Assembly: GCA_013697225.1 (NCBI GenBank)
Contig: JACCXG010000256.1
Coordinates: forward strand, 1-5,204
Length of the DNA stretch: 5,204 nt
Direction of reading: 5' to 3'
Source of the DNA: Acidobacteriota bacterium
GTDB taxonomy: Bacteria; Acidobacteriota; Vicinamibacteria; Vicinamibacterales; 2-12-FULL-66-21
Under the pieces are notes generated by a model. It worked only from the letters and a program-made list of their open reading frames with translations, ran no database searches and was not told where the DNA came from. This document shows positions 1 through 5,204 of this stretch, piece by piece (position 1 is the stretch's first letter; the number at the start of each line of letters is the position of its first letter). The translations under genes were made by a program, and so were the position numbers.

Positions 1-1
1 A

Positions 2-880
2 ATGGAAGGCGAGCGCGTCCTCGAGCGGCCGGCGAACCAGTGGACCCTGACGCAGCGGTATACCGAGCGGGCCGTCGAGTTCATCGAGCGGAGCCGCTCC
101 CGCCCGTTCTTCCTGTACCTCGCGTACAGCCACCCGCACACTCCGGTATTCGCGTCGAAAGAGTTCTGGGGGAAGAGTCCGCGCGGCCACTACGGCGACA
201 CCGTCGAGGAGATCGACTGGAGTGTCCGTCGGATCGTGGAGACGCTGACGGAGCTGAAGCTGGACCGCAACACACTCGTGGTGTTCACGTCCGACAACGG
301 TCCCTGGCTTACGATGCGCCAGCTCGGTGGCTCGGCGGGCATGCTCCGCGACGGCAAGGGCACGACGTGGGAAGGTGGTATGCGCGTGCCTGCGATCTTC
401 TGGTGGCCGGGCCGCATCCAGCCGCAGGTCGTCACGGGCGTCGGCTCGACGCTCGACCTGACGCCGACGTTCGCGAGCCTCGCGCGGGCCGATCTCGCCA
501 AGGACCGCGTCTACGACAGCGTCGACCAGTCTCCCACGCTGCTGCAGGGCGCGCCGAGCGCTCGCGACGTAGTGTTCTTCTACCGGCTACAGGACGTCTA
601 CGCCGTTCGCATGGGCCCGTACAAGGCGCACTTCGTCACCGAGTCCTCGTTCGGCGAGGGCACGCAGCGGACAGAGCACGATCCTCCGCTGCTCTTCAAC
701 GTCGACGAGGACCCATCCGAGTCGTTCGACATCTCCGCCCGGCACCCGGACGTCCTCGAGAAGATCCGCGCGCTCGTGCGGGAGCACCGGGCGACGATCC
801 AGCCGGTCGAGAACCAGCTGAACCGGTATCCTCCCGGCGAGAAGCGCGGTGAAGAAGGGCTGCGCCCCTGGGGCAAGTGA
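2..880 (+). CDS. Arylsulfatase A-like sulfatase, C-terminal part (5' end outside window)
   Basis: This is the C-terminal 292 residues of a type I sulfatase, which hydrolyses sulfate esters, probably on a glycan or aromatic substrate in the periplasm or outside the cell. Residue numbers count from position 2. The SHPHTP segment (43-48) fits the active-site histidine region. TSDNGPW (96-102) carries the Asp-Asn pair that binds the metal. GKGTTWEGG (118-126) carries the active-site lysine. The order and wording, including TMRQLGGSAG after the DNG motif, resemble the arylsulfatase A/GALNS group. The tail with LFNVDEDPSESFDIS (231-245) is the usual C-terminal sheet region. The formylglycine signature (C/S-x-P-S-R) and the secretion signal belong to the missing N-terminal part, as full proteins are usually about 450-500 residues. 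The ATG at position 2 is therefore an internal methionine, not the start. The gene ends at TGA 878-880. The frame is intact; the family is secure, the exact substrate unknown. Confidence 0.93.
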   Translation: MEGERVLERPANQWTLTQRYTERAVEFIERSRSRPFFLYLAYSHPHTPVFASKEFWGKSPRGHYGDTVEEIDWSVRRIVETLTELKLDRNTLVVFTSDNGPWLTMRQLGGSAGMLRDGKGTTWEGGMRVPAIFWWPGRIQPQVVTGVGSTLDLTPTFASLARADLAKDRVYDSVDQSPTLLQGAPSARDVVFFYRLQDVYAVRMGPYKAHFVTESSFGEGTQRTEHDPPLLFNVDEDPSESFDISARHPDVLEKIRALVREHRATIQPVENQLNRYPPGEKRGEEGLRPWGK

Positions 881-881
881 C

Positions 882-1034
882 GTGACGATCCGGATGCCGT
901 GGCGCCTGCTGCCGACCGTGGCGCTCCTCGCGTGTTCGGCCGGCGGTGTCGCGGCGCCGTTCGCGTCACACGGACGCGGCGTCGTGGACGTTCGGCCCTT
1001 GCGCTTGATCCGATCTGGTGGACAGGTTGGGTGA
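882..1034 (+). pseudogene. Orphan lipoprotein-type signal peptide ORF, probable gene remnant
   Basis: A short frame opens one base after the sulfatase stop, with GTG at 882 or, more likely, ATG at 894. From the ATG it reads MPWRLLPTVALLACSAGG: an arginine, a hydrophobic run, then a lipobox-like LLAC whose cysteine codon is at 933-935. A signal-peptidase I reading (GGVAA|P) is also possible. The frame then stops at TGA 1032-1034 after about 25 unremarkable residues, far too short for the secreted enzyme or lipoprotein such a signal would lead. No good Shine-Dalgarno lies upstream. The placement directly behind the sulfatase fits a second gene of the same operon that has lost its body. It may be the front end of the broken isomerase just downstream, or an unrelated remnant, or chance hydrophobicity in GC-rich DNA. 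That the signal is real is inference. Confidence 0.35.
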
Positions 1035-1098
1035 AGTGCGTGAATTCCGTCGCTCGCCACCTTCGCATCCCCGTCGCTGGCGACCCGGTCGGTTTCGG

Positions 1099-1235
1099 AT
1101 GATCCTCCAGTTGATGAAGCGCGAGCAGTACAAGTTCACGGCAACATCGAGCTGGAGTACCCGATTTCCGAGGAATCGACCGTGCTCGACGAGGCTGCGA
1201 AATGCGTCGAGTTCTGCAGAGCGGCGCTCGCCTGA
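1099..1235 (+). pseudogene. Sugar phosphate isomerase/epimerase C-terminal remnant, frameshifted
   Basis: Two plus-strand frames join into one plausible protein tail. Positions 1099-1140 read MILQLMKREQYKFT. One frame over, 1143-1232 reads NIELEYPISEESTVLDEAAK and then CVEFCRAALA, followed by TGA at 1233-1235. Restoring one base at 1141-1142 (gc to gcN) gives KFTANIELEYP without a break. The pattern of LMKRE, an IE-LEYP strand and a final helix ending in CVxFCRxALA matches the end of xylose isomerase-like TIM-barrel proteins (AP endonuclease 2 family) annotated as sugar phosphate isomerase/epimerase. The match is from memory, not a search. These proteins are usually about 280-320 residues, so at most the last 45 are here. 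Upstream of 1099 no frame continues the barrel convincingly, though another slip at about 1098 would add residues ending GDPVGFG. It is most likely a dead gene; a sequencing error explains the slip but not the missing barrel. Confidence 0.6.
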
Positions 1236-1339
1236 CGGCACGCGGCCCCCGGCCCGCCGGCGACCTCGTGGACCAAGACAGAACTTAGAGCGCCGGCACC
1301 AGCGCTACAGGCGATTTCCCGTCACGTCCCCGCATTGAA

Positions 1340-1383
1340 CCCCGGAGCGAAGGTTGCTGGTAAGAGGAAGCTCCGCTCCGGGG
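1340..1383 (-). terminator. GC stem-loop just past the receptor stop, putative terminator
   Basis: CCCCGGAGCG at 1340-1349 is perfectly complementary to CGCTCCGGGG at 1374-1383, giving a 10-bp stem with a 24-nt loop. It starts 9 nt beyond the receptor's TAG (1395-1393) on the minus strand. Its position between converging transcripts suits a terminator or a 3'-end stabilising hairpin. It lacks the T-run of a classical intrinsic terminator on either strand and the loop is long, so the terminating role is inferred from place and stem strength only. Confidence 0.5.
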
Positions 1384-1392
1384 GCCAGAATG

Positions 1393-4300
1393 CTAGAACC
1401 CTACCCGGAGCGCCAGTTGCACGATGCGCGGCAGGCCGGCACCGGTGATGCTCCCGAAGTTCGCCGTACCAAATGACGTATTCGGCTGGTCGTAGTTTGT
1501 GTGGTTGAACAGGTTGAACGCTTCTGCGCGGACGTCCGCACTCCATCTGTCGAACCTGACCCGCTTGACGAGGCTCAGGTCGGTGGTCCAATGCCCGGGT
1601 CCCCAGGCGGAGTTGCGCGGCGCGTTCCCCGGTGTGTTGAGCGCCGGGACCGCGTACGCATTGCGATCGAGAAACGCGAAACGGTCCGCGCTCGCATTGC
1701 TGCTCGCGTTCGCGTTGCCGACGAGGTTGGGGCGGAGGTAGCCGCCGTTGCGGTCGAAGAACGCGTAGTTCTGCCCGGAGTTGGGATCCGTGCCGGTCCG
1801 TGACAGCGTGACGTTGACGGGCAACCCGGTGCGGACGGACGTGATGCTCGAGACCTGCCAGCCGCCCACCAGCGCGTCCAGTGCGGCGGGAATGTTGGTC
1901 CCGATGGCCCGGTCGCGCCCAATCGGCAGCTGCCATACCTGAGTGAACGTAAAGCGGTGACGGGCAATCTGCCCGTTCGGGCCCCGCTCGCCGCGGAGCA
2001 CCTCTGCCACATTCGAAAAATCGGGTCTCAGGATGATCTGCGCGCCCGATCCACCCGCCCCCCATGCGCCGATTTCGTCCTCCGCACGGGCGTAGGTGTA
2101 GCTGGAGAGCAGATACAGTCCGCGCGACTGCCGTTTTTCCAATTTGAGCTGCAGCGCGTGATAGTCCGACTGGGCCTCGGTGATGTTGACGTCGATCTGG
2201 CGCCAGTTCGGATATGGCCGGTTGGCGGCAATGGCGCCGTTGACGCCGAAAGGCACGCCGTTCACGGGGAGCACACCCAGCAAGTTGGCCCCTCGGTTCC
2301 CGACATAGGCGACTTCAACTGTCGACTGCCAGGGCAGCAGGAGCTCCGTGGCCAGGTTCCACTGCTGAACGGTCGCGGCGCGCTGGTCCTGAGCTCGCGC
2401 CTTCACGGCGACGGTGGTGGTGTTGACGTTTGCGCTGTCGGTCAGGCCGGCCGGGAAGGGATCGGACAGACGAATCGGCGGCGGCGCCGTATTGCTCGTC
2501 CTCTGCAATGTGACATCGACCAACGTGGGCGGATTGAGGGCGATCATGCCTTCTGATCCGCGCATGTCCTCGAGCGAATAGAACATTCCATAGCCGCCGC
2601 GTACCACCAGCCGATCAGGACGGATCTGATACGCAAACCCGAGCCGGGGGCCGAAGTTGTTGCGATCGGTGTCCATCAAGTACTTGTCGCGGTCGGTCGG
2701 GTAGACGAGTTCCCCCGTCCGAAAGTCGAAGTTGATGTTCCGGTTCTGTCCGGCGCCGTAATACGGCGTGGCGTACTCGTAGCGCAATCCCAGGTTGAGC
2801 GTGAAGTCCGGCGAGAGCTTCCAGTCGTCCTGGACGAACGCGGCGTACGCTTCCTGACGCCAGTCCACGATGGGCACCGTCGTGGCATTGAGGCTGAGCG
2901 GGAGACCGATGAGGAGATCAGCCACGTCGTCGCCGGTGTACTCTCCGGTGAACCGGTAGGCGGGGCTGCGGCGGATCACGTCGAGCAGCTCGTTGCGCTT
3001 GATCCGCACCTCGGCGCCGGACCGCAGGTTGTGGCGGCCGAGAGCCATCGACAACGTGTCGAGCACCTGGATCGTTTGCGGGTTCTGAAACTGCGGACGG
3101 AAGTTGCGGATACCCAGGTCCGTGTAATTCGTGAAGTCGATCAGAGGAATGCCACCCGTCGTCAGATACTCCGCCGGCAGCCCTACGAAACCGAACTGGT
3201 CGGCCGTCGGGTCTTTCGCTGCCGCGTGCGCGAACCGGGAATGGGTGCGGTTGTAGCCAACGCGCGCCTCGTTGACGATTCGCGAATTGATGACGCGGCT
3301 CCAGCTGAAACCCAGGCTCTGGTTGCGGTTGTACTGCTCCCCCTGGTTCGACGTGCCCTCGCCCAGGGTCGGGAACAACCGCTCCCGGAAGATGTCCTGT
3401 TGCAGGAAGCTATAGCGCCCGAAGAACCGATTCGTCGCGTTCTGCACGAAGTCGCTGCGCACGTCCATCTTGTGCGTATTCTCCCGGCCCGGACGCTGCC
3501 AGGCATAGTTGTCGACGAAACGGCCGCCGGCGACGGCCCGGCCATCCCGATTCGGCTCGGGGTAGAGATCGAGCACCTTCCTTCCGAGCGGGTCCCACCG
3601 CGCCTGGGGGATGCGTCCATCGGGAAAGGGTTGTCCCGTCAGCGGGTCGCGGATCGCGGTGTTGAACACCCCTTGCCGCTGCGCGAGCGTGGCCACCGTG
3701 CTCACGCCCGAATCGGTGAACGTCTGCCGGAACCCCTCGTACGCACCGAAGTAGAACAGGCGGTTGACCACCAGAGGGCCGCCAACCGTGAACCCACCCT
3801 GGTTCCAGCCGAGATCGTCCTTCGGGAGCCCGAACGTGTTGGCGTTCCAGGAATTCGCCGCCAGCGACGAATCGCGGTTGTAGTAGAAGGTGGAGCCCCG
3901 GACAGCGTTGCCGCCGGACTTGAGCGAGACATTGACCACTGCGCCAGCCGACCGGCCGAACTCCGCAGAGAAGCTGTTGGTCTGCACCTTGAACTGATCG
4001 ATGGCGTCCGGGTTCGGCTGCACCACCTGCGCCGATAGTGACTGGGCGTTCTGCGTACCCTGATTGTTGTCGAACCCGTCGAGCATGAAATTGTTCTGCG
4101 TGTGGTAGTTCCCGTTTGACACGAACCAGCCGGGACCGCGCGTCGTCACCGTCATCGTGCTGGGACTGCTTCCGGGAATGAGCAGCGCGAGCTCCGTGTA
4201 ACGGCGGCCGGCCAGCGGCAGCTCCACAGCCACCTCACCCCTGATGACCTGCCCCAGGGAACCCTCCTCAGTCTGCACCGGCGCTGGCTGCGCGCTCACC

Positions 4301-4662
4301 TCGACCGACTCGGTCACCTGCGCCACGTCCAAGACAGCGCGCAGCAACCGGTTCTGCTGAACGTCCAGGCTGACGTCCACAATCCGCACGTTTTTGAAGC
4401 CTGTGAGCGCGACGTCGACCACATATCTCCCGCGTGTAAGCGGAGAAAAATTCGCGTAGCCTTCCTCGTTCGACGCTCTGGAATCGCTCGCGTTGGTCTC
4501 GACGTTGGTGACCCTCACGTCCGCTCCGGGAATTACGGACCCAGTGGGGTCCACTACCAGCACGCGTAGCGCGCCCGCATCGGTTTGCGCAAGAGCGGGC
4601 ATGACGGCAACCGCGAGGATGCACGTGATGCGCACGAACGGCTTCAGAACTTCAATACCCAT
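1393..4662 (-). CDS. Oar-like TonB-dependent receptor with N-terminal carboxypeptidase-regulatory-like domain
   Basis: A complete 1089-residue outer-membrane protein of the Oar-like, carboxypeptidase-regulatory-domain TonB receptor group, thought to bind and import carbohydrates or other large ligands with energy from TonB-ExbBD. Residues 1-25 are a signal peptide ending ALA|Q. About 28-113 form the Ig-like regulatory domain (VVDPTGSVIPGADVRVTN, then GYANFSPLTRGRYVVDV). About 114-260 resemble the plug, with the family-typical LDGFDNN (194-200), AIDQFKVQTNSFSAEFGRSA (220-239) and NVSLKSGGN (244-252). The rest is a long beta-barrel with alternating aromatic strands such as FVQDDWK and LGLRYEY, and it ends LALRVGF with the terminal Phe favoured by the outer-membrane assembly machinery. 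The only cysteine, C14, is in the signal. Length is normal and the frame unbroken. The start is fixed by AAGGAGGAG five to six bases upstream and by the signal peptide. The ligand cannot be read from sequence, and no SusD-like partner is present. Confidence 0.95.
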   Translation of the reverse strand: MGIEVLKPFVRITCILAVAVMPALAQTDAGALRVLVVDPTGSVIPGADVRVTNVETNASDSRASNEEGYANFSPLTRGRYVVDVALTGFKNVRIVDVSLDVQQNRLLRAVLDVAQVTESVEVSAQPAPVQTEEGSLGQVIRGEVAVELPLAGRRYTELALLIPGSSPSTMTVTTRGPGWFVSNGNYHTQNNFMLDGFDNNQGTQNAQSLSAQVVQPNPDAIDQFKVQTNSFSAEFGRSAGAVVNVSLKSGGNAVRGSTFYYNRDSSLAANSWNANTFGLPKDDLGWNQGGFTVGGPLVVNRLFYFGAYEGFRQTFTDSGVSTVATLAQRQGVFNTAIRDPLTGQPFPDGRIPQARWDPLGRKVLDLYPEPNRDGRAVAGGRFVDNYAWQRPGRENTHKMDVRSDFVQNATNRFFGRYSFLQQDIFRERLFPTLGEGTSNQGEQYNRNQSLGFSWSRVINSRIVNEARVGYNRTHSRFAHAAAKDPTADQFGFVGLPAEYLTTGGIPLIDFTNYTDLGIRNFRPQFQNPQTIQVLDTLSMALGRHNLRSGAEVRIKRNELLDVIRRSPAYRFTGEYTGDDVADLLIGLPLSLNATTVPIVDWRQEAYAAFVQDDWKLSPDFTLNLGLRYEYATPYYGAGQNRNINFDFRTGELVYPTDRDKYLMDTDRNNFGPRLGFAYQIRPDRLVVRGGYGMFYSLEDMRGSEGMIALNPPTLVDVTLQRTSNTAPPPIRLSDPFPAGLTDSANVNTTTVAVKARAQDQRAATVQQWNLATELLLPWQSTVEVAYVGNRGANLLGVLPVNGVPFGVNGAIAANRPYPNWRQIDVNITEAQSDYHALQLKLEKRQSRGLYLLSSYTYARAEDEIGAWGAGGSGAQIILRPDFSNVAEVLRGERGPNGQIARHRFTFTQVWQLPIGRDRAIGTNIPAALDALVGGWQVSSITSVRTGLPVNVTLSRTGTDPNSGQNYAFFDRNGGYLRPNLVGNANASSNASADRFAFLDRNAYAVPALNTPGNAPRNSAWGPGHWTTDLSLVKRVRFDRWSADVRAEAFNLFNHTNYDQPNTSFGTANFGSITGAGLPRIVQLALRVGF

Positions 4663-4665
4663 GCA

Positions 4666-4674
4666 CTCCTCCTT
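4666..4674 (-). promoter_or_regulatory. Strong Shine-Dalgarno of the receptor gene
   Basis: On the minus strand AAGGAGGAG (4674-4666) precedes the ATG at 4662-4660. The AGGAGG core sits five bases from the start codon. The match to the anti-Shine-Dalgarno is almost complete, which settles the start and suggests strong translation. Confidence 0.85.
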
Positions 4675-4680
4675 ATTACA

Positions 4681-4702
4681 CCGGGGGATTTTCGTTCCCC
4701 GG
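4681..4702 (-). promoter_or_regulatory. Leader hairpin next to the receptor ribosome binding site
   Basis: CCGGGG (4681-4686) pairs with CCCCGG (4697-4702) around a 10-nt AT-rich loop. On the minus-strand transcript the hairpin ends about six bases before the AAGGAGGAG element, close enough to influence ribosome access or transcript stability. It has no T-run, so it is not a standard attenuator. The structure is visible; any function is inference. Confidence 0.35.
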
Positions 4703-4713
4703 AGCCCCTTGCG

Positions 4714-4732
4714 CCGGCGCGCCTAGCGCCGG
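4714..4732. repeat. Perfect 7-bp GC inverted repeat in the receptor leader
   Basis: CCGGCGC (4714-4720) and GCGCCGG (4726-4732) are perfect inverted copies around the 5-nt spacer GCCTA. The element lies about 50 bases upstream of the receptor start and 11 bases from the hairpin at 4681-4702. It could be a second leader stem or, as DNA, an operator-like dyad; the sequence does not decide. GC-rich short dyads arise by chance in such DNA. Confidence 0.35.
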
Positions 4733-4937
4733 GTCCGATGTGTCCGGAATCCCTCCATTACAGGCCGCTCCATCGCAGACGAGCCGTCAGCGCGGAGGCC
4801 GTCGTGCGGCACGCGAACAGGATCATCGGGTCCGCAACGGGGCTGCGATCAAAGGTGATCTGGCTTACCGAATTTGCTCCTGCCCCTGCTCGCGACAGGC
4901 GAAGGCCGACGACCCGTGAGTGTGCCGGCGATTTTGA

Positions 4938-4961
4938 GTCACCGCCGAGTGCGGCGGTCAC
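4938..4961. repeat. Imperfect palindrome between the divergent genes
   Basis: ACCGCC (4941-4946) and GGCGGT (4953-4958) are perfect inverted copies around GAGTGC. Past one C-C mismatch (4940/4959) the pairing continues with G-T against A-C, so the dyad spans 24 bases. It lies about 100 bases before the right-hand partial gene and about 280 before the receptor start. A dyad of this size in a divergent intergenic region could be a regulator site, but no transcription factor family motif is recognised. Confidence 0.25.
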
Positions 4962-5058
4962 GCGAGCAGCTTCGTGCCGCGCACGGCTGATTGTGCGAGC
5001 TGGAGAGGGAGATCACCAAATGTTCACGTTTGGGCCGGGCCGCAGCGTACTGTGAGGA

Positions 5059-5204
5059 ATGCCGGAAGTCAAGACGACGTATCGCGCCATGCTAAATGTT
5101 ACCGAGGGAGTCATCGTCGCGCCGCAAGTCGGGTTACCCATGAAAGGACGGATTCATGGGACCCTCGCGAGTGGGACCACAAGCGACGAACGAGTATTTG
5201 GCAC
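5059..5204 (+). CDS. N-terminal part of an unidentified protein, truncated by the right edge
   Basis: An open frame starts at ATG 5059-5061 and runs to the edge without a stop, giving at least 48 codons. It reads MPEVKTTYRAMLNVTEGVIV, then APQVGLPMKGRIHGTLASGT and TSDERVFG. An in-frame TGA at 5053-5055 limits upstream extension. GAGGA touches the ATG, too close for a good ribosome binding site, so M11 (ATG 5089-5091) is an alternative start, though with no better site. The mixed, strand-like composition with regular glycines looks like real protein rather than an Arg/Pro-rich shadow frame. No signal peptide or membrane segment is seen, so it would be cytoplasmic. The GRIHGTL part faintly recalls DUF3237-type small barrels, but this is a guess too weak for a name. 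Confidence 0.5.
   Translation, partial: MPEVKTTYRAMLNVTEGVIVAPQVGLPMKGRIHGTLASGTTSDERVFG

Larger units (their letters stand above)
4675..5058. other. Divergent intergenic region, no credible gene
   Basis: This roughly 380-base stretch separates the minus-strand receptor from the plus-strand gene at the right edge. Reading frames here lack ribosome binding sites, recognisable motifs and natural composition, so I call none of them genes. It holds two leader stem-loops near 4681-4732 and an imperfect palindrome at 4938-4961. No tRNA, insertion-sequence end or confident -35/-10 pair was found. Promoters for both flanking genes should lie here. Confidence 0.6.

Noticed and set aside
587..1068. 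Minus-strand frames of about 156 codons opposite the sulfatase end and the decayed region
   Set aside because: They mirror the sulfatase codons, have shadow-like composition and show no recognisable protein.
1322..2065. 247-codon minus-strand frame overlapping the receptor's 3' end
   Set aside because: Arg/Pro/His-rich out-of-frame reading of the same strand. It extends past the real stop only because GC-rich DNA has few stops.
1957..2556. 199-codon plus-strand open frame opposite the receptor
   Set aside because: Antisense to a clearly real barrel-coding frame, with no motif or start signal.
3031..4038. 335-codon open frame on the plus strand, antisense to the receptor
   Set aside because: It lies wholly within the receptor coding region, is rich in Arg, Val, Glu and Leu without domain pattern, and has no ribosome binding site. 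It is a typical shadow frame of a GC-rich gene.
4757..4762. TGTAAT on the minus strand as a -10 box for the receptor gene
   Set aside because: No acceptable -35 element lies about 17 bases upstream, and the same hexamer recurs beside the Shine-Dalgarno, so it is not discriminating.
4758..4961. 67-codon minus-strand frame upstream of the receptor
   Set aside because: No Shine-Dalgarno, no family resemblance, and it overlaps the probable promoter region.
4585..5055. 156-codon plus-strand frame from the receptor's 5' end into the intergenic region
   Set aside because: It begins antisense to the receptor signal peptide, has Arg/Pro/Ala-rich content and ends six bases before the more natural-looking right-edge ORF. 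I see no evidence that it is translated.
5137..5160. Inverted repeat CCCATGA/TCATGGG at the right edge, with TGGGACC repeated nearby
   Set aside because: It lies within the open frame, and the TGGGACC repeat is explained by two Gly-Thr pairs in the protein. A 7-bp dyad alone is weak.
1..5204. CRISPR array, insertion sequence, integrase, tRNA, or a novel defence or mobile system
   Set aside because: No spaced repeats, transposase-like frames, terminal inverted repeats with target duplications, or tRNA-like motifs were seen on either strand.

Overview
The window looks like chromosomal DNA of a GC-rich Gram-negative bacterium, most likely an acidobacterium (Acidobacteriota, perhaps Vicinamibacterales). 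The main reason is the large Oar-like outer-membrane receptor, with a carboxypeptidase-regulatory-like domain fused to a TonB-receptor plug and barrel. Such receptors occur in large numbers in that phylum, often beside secreted sulfatases and TIM-barrel sugar isomerases. The taxonomic call is inference from family content; no marker gene is present.

Layout, left to right: (1) 2-880, plus strand: the C-terminal two thirds of an arylsulfatase A-like sulfatase, cut by the left edge. (2) 881-1235, plus strand: a decayed stretch. It holds an orphan lipoprotein-type signal peptide that runs into a stop after about 50 codons. After it comes the tail of a sugar phosphate isomerase/epimerase broken by a one-base frameshift near 1141. 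(3) 1236-1392: a short convergent intergenic region with a strong GC stem-loop just past the receptor's stop codon. (4) 1393-4662, minus strand: a complete 1089-residue TonB-dependent receptor-like protein with a strong Shine-Dalgarno. (5) 4675-5058: the leader and upstream region of the receptor gene. It has no credible gene but contains several GC-rich inverted repeats. (6) 5059-5204, plus strand: the start of an unidentified gene that runs off the right edge and is divergent from the receptor.

Together, the sulfatase and the receptor suggest scavenging of sulfated or complex carbohydrate: desulfation outside the cytoplasm, and uptake or binding at the outer membrane. They are convergent, so they are not one operon, and no substrate can be read from the sequence. 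I do not see a previously undescribed system. The points most worth a second look are the decayed isomerase and signal-peptide stretch, the three-copy element around the receptor's stop codon, and the structured receptor leader.
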